Source: Tolypothrix sp. PCC 7910 (GTDB lineage Bacteria; Cyanobacteriota; Cyanobacteriia; Cyanobacteriales; Nostocaceae). From it: DNA of 64,000 nt. Under the pieces are notes generated by a model. The model did no database searches, was not told the DNA's origin, and was given only the letters and a program-made list of their open reading frames with translations. Positions 37,921 to 46,717 of the stretch are shown piece after piece; the first letter of the stretch is position 1, and the number at the start of each line of letters is the position of its first letter. Where the stretch lies: contig NZ_CP050440.1 of NCBI RefSeq assembly GCF_011769525.1, positions 3,287,501 to 3,351,500 on the forward strand, given 5' to 3'. The translations under genes and the position numbers were made by a program.

Positions 37921-39195
37921 ATGCTTAGTGATAAACAAAATTTGATTATGATTGTTGAGGATAATCCAGTCAATGCCAAGGTACTGTTTGAGTTTTTACA
38001 AGCATCAGGTTTTCGAGTTTTAGTTGCTAAAAATGGCGAGAGTGCACTGGAAAAATTACAACTAGTGTCTCCAGACCTGATATTATTAGATATTATGATG
38101 CCGGGAATCGATGGCTTTGAAACTTGCCGCCGATTAAAGGAAGAAAAATCTACCCGCGATATTCCAGTCATTTTTATGACTGCTTTATCAGATGTAGTAG
38201 ATAAAGTAAAAGGTTTAACTCTTGGTGCTGTAGATTATATTACCAAGCCATTTCAACCGGAAGATGTACTAGCTCGTGTGAATGTGCATCTTAAGCTTTG
38301 TCACCTCAACCAAAAGCTAGAACAACGAGCAGCAGAGCTAACTGCTACTGTAGCGCAGCTAAAACATTCCCAGCAACGCTTAGTAGAGAGTGAAAAAATG
38401 TCTTCTTTAGGACAGTTAGTTGCAGGAATTGCTCATGAAATTAATAATCCGGCTGGTTTTATTGAGGGCAATCTCACCTATGCTCAGAAATATATGCAAG
38501 ACCTGATAGACCACATCCACCTTTATAAAAATCAGGCTTCGACACCAGAAATTGCCCAACATGCCAAAAAAATTGACTTAGATTTTCTCCTAGAGGACTT
38601 CCCGCACATACTTACTTCTATGCAGCAGGGAGTAGAAAGAATATCTGATATTAGTGTTTCTCTTCGCACTTTTGCTCGTGCAGATAGCACTGTCAAAATT
38701 CCTTTTAATATTCATGATGGTATCGACAGCACAATCTTAATTCTTAAGCATAGATTGAAAGCTTGTGAGACTCGTCCTGCTATTGAAGTTATTCGTAATT
38801 ACGGTAATTTACCCGAAGTTAAATGTTTTGCTGGACAACTCAATCAGGTATTTATGAATCTTTTAGCTAATGCTATTGATGCTTTAGAAGAGTCTAATGA
38901 GGGGCGTAGTTATCAAGAAATAGAAAAAAATCCTAATTATATTAAAGTTAAAACTAATGTAACCGAAGATAAAAATTTTATTTCAATTAAGATTAAAGAT
39001 AATGGTTTAGGTATTCCTGATGAAATTAAATCAAAAATATTTGAGCATTTATTCACAACTAAAGCTGTGGGTAAAGGTACAGGCTTAGGTTTATCGATTA
39101 CTCATCAAATAATTGTGGAAAATCATGGGGGGAGTATAGAGGTAAATTCTTTACAAGGTCATGGTTCGGAATTTGTGATTACTTTGCCTATATAA
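37921..39195 (+). CDS. REC-histidine kinase
   Basis: A 424-residue soluble protein: N-terminal receiver ([15 protein letters not shown], Asp in [15 protein letters not shown], Lys in YITKPF), a short coiled coil, and then HisKA with [17 protein letters not shown] (His near 176) and HATPase with [17 protein letters not shown] and GTGLGLS. Its kinase half is closely related to that of the giant kinase at 28119 ([20 protein letters not shown], [14 protein letters not shown]), so both arose from one module. The start ATG at 37921 is only 2 bp after the stop of the dCache kinase. A likely scheme is a phosphorelay from the dCache kinase receiver or His to this receiver. Confidence 0.92.
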   Translation: MLSDKQNLIMIVEDNPVNAKVLFEFLQASGFRVLVAKNGESALEKLQLVSPDLILLDIMMPGIDGFETCRRLKEEKSTRDIPVIFMTALSDVVDKVKGLTLGAVDYITKPFQPEDVLARVNVHLKLCHLNQKLEQRAAELTATVAQLKHSQQRLVESEKMSSLGQLVAGIAHEINNPAGFIEGNLTYAQKYMQDLIDHIHLYKNQASTPEIAQHAKKIDLDFLLEDFPHILTSMQQGVERISDISVSLRTFARADSTVKIPFNIHDGIDSTILILKHRLKACETRPAIEVIRNYGNLPEVKCFAGQLNQVFMNLLANAIDALEESNEGRSYQEIEKNPNYIKVKTNVTEDKNFISIKIKDNGLGIPDEIKSKIFEHLFTTKAVGKGTGLGLSITHQIIVENHGGSIEVNSLQGHGSEFVITLPI

Positions 39196-39265
39196 GGTGT
39201 TTGGTGTTTTGTAAAAAAATTAGGGCTTTTACTATGTTGCTTAAAGGATTTTTTAAAAGTCCTCT

Positions 39266-40180
39266 GAGAGCATGTTTGAAAAGTTAGCAGTTGAGTAAAA
39301 AAAGCTCTCAGGGCATAAGCTGTAAATACGTACATACAGCACCATTGAGAGCGATGAGTAAAGCATACTCCAGTAATCTGACCCAAGACCAGTGGGAATT
39401 ATTAGAACCGTTAATTCCAGTAGCCAAAACAGGTGGTCGTCCAAGAGTGGTAGAGATGTGGCAAGTTATCAACGCAATTTTTTATGTATTGACTCAGGGA
39501 TGTACATGGCGAAATTTACCAGGGGACTTTCCCAATTGGCAAACTGTGTACACTTATTTTCGGAATTGGCGTGCTGACGGAACATGGGTGAGCATCCATG
39601 AACAACTTAGAGCCTGGGTAAGAGTGGACAATGAACGAGCTGTTAGCCCATCAGAAGCGATAATCGATAGTCAAAGTGTGAAAACTGCGGCGATGGTTAG
39701 CCAAGATGTGGGTTACGATGCTGGGAAAAAAATCAGAGGACGCAAGCGGTTTTTGACAGTAGATACCTTGGGTTTAGTACTGCGAGTATTGGTGTGTGCA
39801 GCCAGTGTGGACGAACGCAATGGCGGTAAACAAGTACTCAAAAGAGTCAAACAGATGGGGAACAAGGTTTCACGTCTTTCTACCATTTGGGTTGATGGTG
39901 GTTACGATGGCAACCCGTTCATGCAGTGGGTGATGGATTTATACCGAGTACCAGTGCAAGTTGTACTGCGACCACATGAACGCAAGGGTTTTGTTTTGTT
40001 GCCTAAACGTTGGGTGGTAGAAAGAACTTTTGGTTGGTTGACTGGGTGTAGGCGTTTGAACAAAGACTATGAATTATTAGCCCAAACCTCGGAGACTTTT
40101 ATCTATCTTGCTATGATTCGCATCATGGTAAGGCGTTTGGCATAAAATCTTACCTCTGATTACTTTTCAAACAACCTCTG
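39266..40180 (+). mobile_element. IS5-family insertion sequence
   Basis: Element of about 0.9 kb with one transposase gene. The left end GAGAGCATGTTTGAAAAG and the right end, read in reverse, CAGAGGTTGTTTGAAAAG match in 15 of 18 bases, which gives approximate boundaries. Both ends are next to the sequence CCTCTGA (39261-39267 and 40175-40181), so the exact target duplication cannot be set by eye. It lies 70 bp past the REC-kinase and looks intact. Confidence 0.8.
39354..40145 (+). CDS. IS5-family transposase
   Basis: A DDE transposase of about 263 residues in one open frame: an N-terminal DUF4096-like part (LTQDQWELLEPLIP, GCTWRNLPGDFPNW), first Asp in AIIDSQSVKTA, second Asp in TIWVDGGYDG, and the Glu in VVERTFGWL followed by the CRRLNKDYE signature. 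The ATG at 39354 is used; an upstream in-frame ATG at 39291 would start inside the terminal inverted repeat. No frameshift is seen, so it may be active. Confidence 0.9.
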   Translation: MSKAYSSNLTQDQWELLEPLIPVAKTGGRPRVVEMWQVINAIFYVLTQGCTWRNLPGDFPNWQTVYTYFRNWRADGTWVSIHEQLRAWVRVDNERAVSPSEAIIDSQSVKTAAMVSQDVGYDAGKKIRGRKRFLTVDTLGLVLRVLVCAASVDERNGGKQVLKRVKQMGNKVSRLSTIWVDGGYDGNPFMQWVMDLYRVPVQVVLRPHERKGFVLLPKRWVVERTFGWLTGCRRLNKDYELLAQTSETFIYLAMIRIMVRRLA

Positions 40181-40215
40181 ATTGGTAGCAGAAGGTTTTA
40201 TATTCCCCTAAATCC

Positions 40216-40260
40216 CCCTTAAAAAGGGGGACTTTAAGAACTTTTCCCCCTTTTTAAGGG
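40216..40260. terminator. long hairpin, likely ndhB terminator or palindromic repeat
   Basis: CCCTTAAAAAGGGGGA (40216-40231) is perfectly complementary to TCCCCCTTTTTAAGGG (40245-40260). It lies 24 bp past the ndhB stop on the minus strand. The sequence type (AAATCCCCCTTAAAAAGGGG) is a common dispersed repeat of cyanobacteria. Confidence 0.65.
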
Positions 40261-40283
40261 AGGGGGGATAAAGATGAGGAAAT

Positions 40284-41846
40284 TTATAAATCTTCTGGTT
40301 GCTTGAGAGCAACTGCACTTGCTGGAGAGCTGACAATTGTAGCTGTTTGCAATATGGCAGTATGAGCAACTGAATTGTTAGCTAAGGTAAATAGGGGATT
40401 TGACAAAATCCCAGCAATGGTAGTAGCGATTAAAGTCACTACCAAGCCTACCTGCAAAGGTCTAAAGCCTGGTAAATTCCAATTGATGGCGGGGTAATTT
40501 TTTACCACTTCAGACATTTCTTGAGGTTCTTTGACTACCATCATCTTGACTACGCGGATGTAGTAGTAGATGGAGACAACGCTAGTAACTAAGCCTAACA
40601 AAACTAGCCAGTAAAGGCCTGCTTGCCAACCAGCCCAGAATAGGTAAATTTTCCCGAAGAATCCGGCTAGTGGAGGAATACCGCCTAAAGACAGCAGGGA
40701 AATGCTTAAACCCAAGGTGAGCAGTGGGTCTTTTTGATACAAACCAGAGTATTCGGCAATCTGGTCGGTTCCTGTCCGGAGGGAGAACAGAATAATGCAG
40801 GTAAAGCCGCACAGGTTCATGAACAGATAGACCAGTAAGTAAAATATCATACTGGCGTATCCGGCTTCAGTACCAGCAATCAAGCCAAGCATCACAAACC
40901 CAGCTTGGGCAATAGATGAATAAGCCAGCATCCGTTTCATGCTGGTTTGTGCTAGGGCAACTACGTTACCCAAAATCATGCTAAGAACAGCAAGGGCTGT
41001 GAAGACAAATCTCCACTCGTCAGCAACCAAGGGGAAGACGGTGGTGAGTAAGCGGATAGCTAAGGCAAAACCTGCTGCTTTGGAACCGACAGATAAAAAG
41101 GCAATCACTGGGGTGGGAGCGCCTTCGTAAACATCTGGAGTCCATTGGTGGAAGGGTGCAGCAGAAATTTTAAAGCCAATACCAGCAATGACAAACACCA
41201 GGGCAATCACTATACCTAATGATTGACCAATGTGAGCTGTAGCAATGCCATTAGCGATCGCACTCAGTTCTGTTTGTCCACCTGATAAGCCATACAGCAG
41301 CGATACGCCATATAAAAATACTGCTGTACTGGAAGCACCAATCAACAGATATTTCAGCGCCGCTTCATTAGAGCGCGGGTCACGCTTGGTATAACCGGTT
41401 AACAAATAAGAGGAAATACTCAGGGTTTCTAGGGAGATGAAAATCATCACCAACTCGCTAGCCCCAGACAAGAACATTCCTCCTAGGGTAGCGGTAAGCA
41501 AAATCGCAATGAATTCTGCTAAAGCTGTGCCACTCTGTTCCACGTAGCGAATGGACATTAAGATGGTGACTACGGCAGATAAGGCAATAATACCGCGGAA
41601 GACCAAACTGAGGTCGTCACTATTAAAGCCACCGCTAAAGGAAATGGGATTGGTAGCATCCCATTGAAAATACAGGGCGACAATCGAAGCAAGTAAACCT
41701 GCGATCGCTAGATACCCAATCCAGCGCGAAGATGTACGCCCTAAAATCAAATCAACAATCAAAACCCCCAAGAGGGTAAGAATGACAATCCCCTCTGGTA
41801 AAATCGTTCCAGCATTTAACTGGGATGCAAGATTAGCAAAATCCAT
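40284..41846 (-). CDS. ndhB: NAD(P)H-quinone oxidoreductase subunit 2
   Basis: Membrane-arm proton-pumping subunit of the NDH-1 complex in thylakoids (respiration and cyclic electron flow). The 520-residue length and some 14 hydrophobic segments fit. The antiporter-like core is seen as [42 protein letters not shown] and [18 protein letters not shown], with the Lys and His residues of the family. The start is at 41846 ([13 protein letters not shown]). The STRR array at 41952-42015 lies upstream. Confidence 0.97.
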   Translation of the reverse strand: MDFANLASQLNAGTILPEGIVILTLLGVLIVDLILGRTSSRWIGYLAIAGLLASIVALYFQWDATNPISFSGGFNSDDLSLVFRGIIALSAVVTILMSIRYVEQSGTALAEFIAILLTATLGGMFLSGASELVMIFISLETLSISSYLLTGYTKRDPRSNEAALKYLLIGASSTAVFLYGVSLLYGLSGGQTELSAIANGIATAHIGQSLGIVIALVFVIAGIGFKISAAPFHQWTPDVYEGAPTPVIAFLSVGSKAAGFALAIRLLTTVFPLVADEWRFVFTALAVLSMILGNVVALAQTSMKRMLAYSSIAQAGFVMLGLIAGTEAGYASMIFYLLVYLFMNLCGFTCIILFSLRTGTDQIAEYSGLYQKDPLLTLGLSISLLSLGGIPPLAGFFGKIYLFWAGWQAGLYWLVLLGLVTSVVSIYYYIRVVKMMVVKEPQEMSEVVKNYPAINWNLPGFRPLQVGLVVTLIATTIAGILSNPLFTLANNSVAHTAILQTATIVSSPASAVALKQPEDL

Positions 41847-41951
41847 GAGTTGTATAGGTTTTGGCGATTAGACATCAAGGCTAACTTTGTTCATTCTATC
41901 TATTGTTCTGAACTAAAGTTCCATAAACCTTTCTGTCGGTTTCCATAGAGT

Positions 41952-42015
41952 AAGCATTAGGGATTGGGGACTGGGGATTGGGTAATGGGGATTGGGTAAT
42001 GGGTAATGGGTGTTT
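41952..42015. repeat. short tandem repeat array (STRR)
   Basis: Units of GGGGATTGGGTAATGGGGATT and GGGTAATGG type, in the 283-bp gap between ndhB and the sugar permease gene. It lies in the leader region of both divergent genes. Confidence 0.75.
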
Positions 42016-42129
42016 TGTGTTGGTAATTTCCCCTTGTCCCCTTGTCCCCCTCATAAGCAGTACGATCAATAATTATGCACAACCATTCGCTACAGCTGGG
42101 TTGATGAGAGATTCAGGGGGAGGTTAATT

Positions 42130-43038
42130 GTGTTTGGAGTTAGGAGACTGCAGAGAAATCCCAGGTGGAGTATGACGGAAAACCTGGCTGGATATCTATT
42201 TATGATGCCCACCATTTTAGTTTTGGGCATTTTTGTGATTCTGCCGATTCTCTATGCTGTCTTTCTTTCCTTGCACAAAGTTCAGCTGCTTGGTGGTATT
42301 GAGTACCAGTTTATCGGCTTTCGCAATTTCTCACGCTTGGTTGAAGATGAGCGCGTTGGGATTGCTTTAAGAAATACAGCAGAATATGTTGCGATCGTCG
42401 TTCCTAGCCAAACTATCCTGGCTTTAATTTTAGCGGTTACGCTGAATTCTGGCATTAGGGGAAAAAATTGGTGGCGTATCCTTTATTTTTTACCAACGGT
42501 CACATCTTCAGCGGTACTAACGCTGATTTTTATGTGGATTTACAATACCGATGGGCTATTAAATGATTTTCTCGCTGCTTTGGGATTACCTACATATAAC
42601 TGGCTAGGAGATCCAGCAGTCGCCCTCAAAGGCATCATGATTATGAATATTTGGTCTACAGCGCCGTTTTACATGGTGATTTACCTAGCGGCGTTGCAGG
42701 ATATTCCCCAATCACTTTACGAAGCCGCAGAACTGGATGGGGCGAATGGTTGGCAAAAATTGATCCATGTAACTATCCCCATACTCAAGCCAGTTACCTT
42801 CTTTGTTGTCGCTATGGGGATAATTGGCACGTTTCAATTATTCGATCAGTCTTATATCTTCTCTGGCGGGACTGGCGGCCCAAATAATGCCACCCTGACT
42901 GTTGTACTGTTAATCTACCAAGCTGTATTTCGGAATTTACAGATGGGTTATGCAGCTGCGATCGCTTTTTTGCTAGCAGCAATTATTATTGCGATGACTT
43001 TGATTCAGCAGCGATTGTTTGGAGGTGACAGAATTTGA
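42130..43038 (+). CDS. carbohydrate ABC transporter permease, MalF/UgpA-like
   Basis: A 302-residue inner membrane permease of the sugar ABC family with six or so helices (NLAGYLFMMPTILVLGIFVILP at the N-terminus). The cytoplasmic EAA loop reads LYEAAELDGANGWQKLIHVTIP, which docks the ATPase. The start is a GTG at 42130 with GGGGGAGG six bases ahead. It overlaps the next permease gene by 4 bp, so the two are translated together. No ATPase or binding protein gene is beside them; the shared MsmK/GlsC-type ATPase probably lies elsewhere. The sugar is unknown. Confidence 0.88.
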   Translation: MFGVRRLQRNPRWSMTENLAGYLFMMPTILVLGIFVILPILYAVFLSLHKVQLLGGIEYQFIGFRNFSRLVEDERVGIALRNTAEYVAIVVPSQTILALILAVTLNSGIRGKNWWRILYFLPTVTSSAVLTLIFMWIYNTDGLLNDFLAALGLPTYNWLGDPAVALKGIMIMNIWSTAPFYMVIYLAALQDIPQSLYEAAELDGANGWQKLIHVTIPILKPVTFFVVAMGIIGTFQLFDQSYIFSGGTGGPNNATLTVVLLIYQAVFRNLQMGYAAAIAFLLAAIIIAMTLIQQRLFGGDRI

Positions 43039-43871
43039 GTAAAATCTTGCGCTTTCCCTGCCTGAGAATACTTCTCTATGCCTTACTCACACTCTATGCT
43101 GTTATCACCTTAATTCCTTTTTTATGGGCACTTTCAGCCTCATTTAAGCCGCTATCAGAAATTGTTGGTGGCGAACCAAGTTTATTACCACAAAATTTTA
43201 CTTTTGACAACTACAAGCAAATATTCTTACAAGAACCACTATTTTGGCGTTGGCTATTCAACAGTGTGCTAATTGCCTTTAGCGTCACAATTTTAAATTT
43301 ACTGCTGAACTCAATGGCAGGTTATGCCTTAGCTAGACTGCGCTTTGCGGGGAAACGCTTCTGGTTCTTGCTGATTTTAGCCGTGTTAGCAGTTCCTGCT
43401 CAAATTACCTTGATTCCTACCTTTTTAATTTTAAAAGCGATCGGCTGGCTAAATACTTACCAAGGCATGATTGTGCCCAGTATGGTTAATGCCACTTTCA
43501 TTTTTATGATGCGGCAGTTTTTTATTAATTTTCCTAAAGAACTAGAAGAGGCGGCACAACTTGATGGGTTGAATACGTTACAGATTTTCCGGCATATTGT
43601 CTTACCATTAGCCAAACCAGCCCTTGCAGCCCAAGCAGTTTTTGTATTCATGGGTAGCTGGAATAATTTTTTGCTACCTGTAGTGATTTTATTCGACCCA
43701 GAAATGTTTACCCTCCCCTTAGGGCTAAACACCTTCAAAGGTCAATACATCAGCTATTGGAACTACATCATGGCAGCTTCGATGGTATTCACCTTACCAG
43801 CTTTAGGAATTTACGCCTTTTTCAACCGTTACTTTATTCAAAGTGTCACATTTACTGGGGGGAAGGGGTAA
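43035..43871 (+). CDS. carbohydrate ABC transporter permease, MalG/UgpE-like
   Basis: The 278-residue partner of the upstream permease. It begins FPCLRILLYALLTLYAVITL and has the EAA loop LEEAAQLDGLNTLQIFRHIVLP, with a Gly close to the end of the loop as usual. The TTG at 43035 overlaps the upstream stop (TTGA), with GGAGG at 43021-43025 nine bases ahead, which supports translational coupling. The stop codon (43869-43871) is followed directly by a tandem repeat array. Confidence 0.88.
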   Translation: MSKILRFPCLRILLYALLTLYAVITLIPFLWALSASFKPLSEIVGGEPSLLPQNFTFDNYKQIFLQEPLFWRWLFNSVLIAFSVTILNLLLNSMAGYALARLRFAGKRFWFLLILAVLAVPAQITLIPTFLILKAIGWLNTYQGMIVPSMVNATFIFMMRQFFINFPKELEEAAQLDGLNTLQIFRHIVLPLAKPALAAQAVFVFMGSWNNFLLPVVILFDPEMFTLPLGLNTFKGQYISYWNYIMAASMVFTLPALGIYAFFNRYFIQSVTFTGGKG

Positions 43872-43940
43872 GGTGTTTGTCATTGGTCATTGGTCATTTG
43901 TCGTTTGTCATTGGGTAATTGGTAATTGGTAATGGATTTT
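43872..43940. repeat. short tandem repeat array (STRR)
   Basis: Units of TTTGTCATTGGTCATTGGTC type, then GGTAATTGGTAATTGGTAA. It starts at the base after the permease stop. The small open frame across 43919-44125 is made of repeat-like sequence and is not a gene. Confidence 0.75.
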
Positions 43941-44091
43941 GTGATTACTCCTCTACTCCCTCGTCCCCCTCATCCCCCCAGTCCCCGATCCCCACTAGAA
44001 GCCGAACAGTATTTTGGGCGACAAATTGCACTCTTAACGTGATATTGGTATTACAGCGACTCAATCTCTATATATCAGTTAAGAAAACATT

Positions 44092-44307
44092 ATGGGTTTT
44101 GCAGACCTATGGATCGCAGAGATAGCAGCAGACTACAGTATTCCTGTGGATAAAGGGTTTTCTCTGTACAACCACCTCTTAATTGCCGATAAACACCAAA
44201 AGACCCATTTGGCGTTGGCGGCTGCAAAGGCAATTATTTCCGACATATTGTCTAAGAAATTTCCAAGAAGTACTAGCGGCTTGTTGGTTAACACTAAAGC
44301 CACCTGA
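44092..44307 (+). CDS. small protein of unknown family (71 aa)
   Basis: Reads MGFADLWIAEIAADYSIPVD, then YKHQKT-type and LALAAAKAIISDIL segments, which resemble small cyanobacterial proteins with an IF-2 N-terminal-like helical fold. It contains a plausible helix-rich core but lacks a clear ribosome binding site. The tail is basic and less protein-like. It may be a degraded copy of that family. It lies 83 bp before psbV. Confidence 0.4.
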   Translation: MGFADLWIAEIAADYSIPVDKGFSLYNHLLIADKHQKTHLALAAAKAIISDILSKKFPRSTSGLLVNTKAT

Positions 44308-44414
44308 AGGGCTTTCTTGCTGGGGCTTTGGCTAATGGCAATGAACAAATAGCAACATGGAGATTGAGTCAAGCTAAATAGCTGTGTTGAGTGTCAAAAT
44401 CTTTAAGGGGAAAC

Positions 44415-44906
44415 ATGTTTAGAAGATTAATTGGCGTTGTTGTAGCTACTGTTTTATTAACGTTTCAGTTGCTTGTCGGTAGCGCGACAGCCGTAGAACT
44501 GGATAAAGCCACCCGGACAGTACCATTAAACGATCAGGGTGATACAGTTGTATTGAGCTTGAAGCAAGTCAAAGAAGGTAAACGCTTATTTAACTACGCT
44601 TGCGCTCAATGTCATGCTGGGGGCGTAACTAAAACTAACCAAAACGTGGGACTTGAACCAGAATCACTAGCATTGGCTACACCAAACCGTAACAATATTG
44701 AAGGTTTGGTGGACTACCTCAAGAATCCTACTACTTATGACGGTGAAGAGGAAATTTCGGAAATACACCCCAGCATCAAGAGTGCAGATATTTTCACAGA
44801 AATGAGAAATCTGACTGATGAAGACTTAACAGCGATCGCTGGTCATATTCTCTTACAACCCAAAGTTGTTGGCGCGAAGTGGGGCGGCGGTAAGATTTAT
44901 TACTAA
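44415..44906 (+). CDS. psbV: photosystem II cytochrome c-550
   Basis: Lumenal extrinsic subunit of photosystem II that stabilises the oxygen-evolving cluster. It has an Ala-x-Ala signal peptide (about 26 residues, ending GSATA), mature start VELDKATRTVPL, c-type haem site CAQCH (residues 63-67), and the second axial ligand His in SEIHPS (residue 118, that is mature 92). The C-terminus AKWGGGKIYY is typical. The ATG at 44415, with AAGGGG four bases ahead, is chosen over the GTG at 44391. It lies 153 bp ahead of the psbV2-like gene. Confidence 0.97.
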   Translation: MFRRLIGVVVATVLLTFQLLVGSATAVELDKATRTVPLNDQGDTVVLSLKQVKEGKRLFNYACAQCHAGGVTKTNQNVGLEPESLALATPNRNNIEGLVDYLKNPTTYDGEEEISEIHPSIKSADIFTEMRNLTDEDLTAIAGHILLQPKVVGAKWGGGKIYY

Positions 44907-45059
44907 ATCCAGTCATTAGTGCTGAGGTCTGGGTGCTGAGTTCTGAAACTTAGGGACTAGGGATTTATGATTACCCGCTAATTCCCTTCCTAAAAGACTC
45001 AGGACTGAGAATCTAGATCTCAGTACCTTTGCACCACACTCACAATATGCTGCTTGCGG

Positions 45060-45557
45060 ATGTTGTACAAATTTTTCGCTCGTTGTTTTTTCCTGGCTTT
45101 GGTGATTTTCTTCACTTTCTACGACACCAGTAGCTTCATAGCTCACGCTGTCAATATTGACCCTTACATAGGTAGATATTTACACGTCACCGAGCAAATT
45201 GCCCTGGAAATGGATAAACAGGGTAATACGCGTCTGTTTTCACCTGTAGAATTATCTGTGGGCAAAAAACTGTTTGAAGCTAACTGTATTAATTGTCATG
45301 TTGGTGGTGCAACTTTGCCCGATCCACAAGTATCGCTGGCGCTAACGACACTCAAGGGTGCGAATCCACCACGCGATCGCATTAATGCCCTGGTGGACTT
45401 TATGCGACAACCTATGACCTATGATGGTAGTCAAGAAACTTATTGGTGTCGGCAGTTAACCCCTAATTTTCTACCACAACAGCAAGTAGAAAGTTTAGCT
45501 GCTTTTGTTCTCACTGCAGCAAAAAAAGCTCCAGGTTGGGGTCAAGAAGATTTTTAA
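45060..45557 (+). CDS. psbV2: cytochrome c-550-like protein PsbV2
   Basis: Paralogue of PsbV that follows it in the same direction. It has a hydrophobic export segment (YKFFARCFFLALVIFFTFY) and the haem site CINCH (residues 76-80 from the ATG). The sequence after DFMRQPMTYDGSQETYWC has a Cys where PsbV has its second His ligand (SEIHPS). In Thermosynechococcus PsbV2, a Cys was reported as axial ligand, and this sequence agrees with that. Function beyond electron transfer or photosystem II assembly is not known. The ATG at 45060 is preferred to the TTG two codons upstream; neither has a strong ribosome binding site. Confidence 0.88.
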   Translation: MLYKFFARCFFLALVIFFTFYDTSSFIAHAVNIDPYIGRYLHVTEQIALEMDKQGNTRLFSPVELSVGKKLFEANCINCHVGGATLPDPQVSLALTTLKGANPPRDRINALVDFMRQPMTYDGSQETYWCRQLTPNFLPQQQVESLAAFVLTAAKKAPGWGQEDF

Positions 45558-45958
45558 ACAGTGATCCAAACATCCTAAAAAAATATAAAATTTTTCTCTT
45601 GCTTTTATCTTTTATTGATATTGAAAATTTTTCATATGCAGATGTCTTGCTATATGTCAATCTAGTATTTATTCTTGAATACACAACTTTTTCTGATTGT
45701 GTATTCAGAGGACTGATGCAAGAAATCTCTAAAATTCTTATTCCTGAGTCTTCTATGGGTCATATAGGGTAGGAAACTGGTAATTTCTCTTTGCTATCCT
45801 GCGGTAAGCCTTTCCAAGTTTACATTTTTTCAAATTTTGCGTCAGTATTAGTTGGCGATTTTTTACAAAAAAAATTATCTATGACAGTTTGTCGTATTTG
45901 GCGTTATTTGTATTTAAAATAGGAAAGAGAAAACAAAAACTGTTTGTTAGGAGAAGCC
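45558..45958. other. petE upstream region
   Basis: About 400 bp, AT-rich, without a supportable gene. It contains the petE promoter, which in related species responds to copper. No clear operator palindrome was found by eye. Confidence 0.4.
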
Positions 45959-46375
45959 ATGAAATTGATTGCAGCAAGCTGGCGGCGTTTTAGCCTAGCT
46001 GTATTGACAATTCTTTTAGTAGTGAGCAGCTTTGCTGTTTTTACTCCCAGCGCATCTGCTGAAACATACCAAGTCAAGCTAGGGACTGATAAAGGACTGC
46101 TAGCATTTGAACCCAAAAAAGTTTCCATTAAAGCTGGCGACACCATTGAATGGGTAAATAACAAAGTTCCTCCCCACAACGTTGTGTTTGATGCTGGTCT
46201 AAACCCTGCAAAGAGCGCTGATTTAGCTAAATCCTTGTCTCACAAGCAGTTGTTGATGACCCCTGGTCAAAAGCAAACCACCACCTTCCCCGCAGACGCA
46301 CCTGCTGGTGAATACACCTTCTACTGTGAACCTCACCGTGGCGCTGGTATGGTTGGCAAAATCGTTGTTGAATAA
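45959..46375 (+). CDS. petE: plastocyanin
   Basis: Soluble copper protein of the thylakoid lumen that carries electrons from cytochrome b6f to photosystem I or cytochrome oxidase. It has a 34-residue signal peptide ending PSASA, mature start ETYQVKLGTDKGLLAFEP, and copper ligands His in VPPHNVVF plus Cys, His and Met in YCEPHRGAGM. ATG at 45959 has AGGAGA five bases ahead; the in-frame upstream TTG is not used. A good hairpin follows at 46487-46525 and another at 46605-46635. Confidence 0.98.
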   Translation: MKLIAASWRRFSLAVLTILLVVSSFAVFTPSASAETYQVKLGTDKGLLAFEPKKVSIKAGDTIEWVNNKVPPHNVVFDAGLNPAKSADLAKSLSHKQLLMTPGQKQTTTFPADAPAGEYTFYCEPHRGAGMVGKIVVE

Positions 46376-46486
46376 TTAGCAACAATTGTGAAACCAGATA
46401 ATTTTCTTTGCTGTTGAACAAAATTATCCAAGAAGCAACAGACTATAGTTGAGATTGTAACAATGGGGATATCTGGTAGCCCCAAA

Positions 46487-46525
46487 ACTGGAGAGTCAAG
46501 CAATTAAAGGAATTGACCCTCCAGT
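46487..46525 (+). terminator. hairpin after petE
   Basis: ACTGGAGAGTCAA (46487-46499) and TTGACCCTCCAGT (46513-46525) pair with one mismatch around a 13-base loop. It lies 112 bp past petE and probably ends the petE message, but it has no long T run. Confidence 0.5.
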
Positions 46526-46604
46526 GCCATATTTTCCATCCCCGGTAGGGGAATAAGTTATACGATATCAATTTGTTGCGCGAAGCTTACTTTCGCGAAA
46601 TTTA

Positions 46605-46635
46605 GAGGCCGGACTTTTTGAAAAAGTCCGGTCTC
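46605..46635. terminator. strong bidirectional terminator between petE and glgA
   Basis: GAGGCCGGACTTTTT (46605-46619) and AAAAAGTCCGGTCTC (46621-46635) form a 15-bp stem with one mismatch. It works in both directions between two converging genes. Confidence 0.7.
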
Positions 46636-46717
46636 TTTACAAAACAGACTTATTTAAATTTTGGATTTTGATTCCATCCAAAATCCAAAATTTAAAATCT
46701 AAAATTCAGTGATTAAC

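Noticed and set aside
43919-44125. 68-codon frame after the permease
   Set aside because: It is built from repeat-like TCCCCCTCATCC sequence and lacks a ribosome site.
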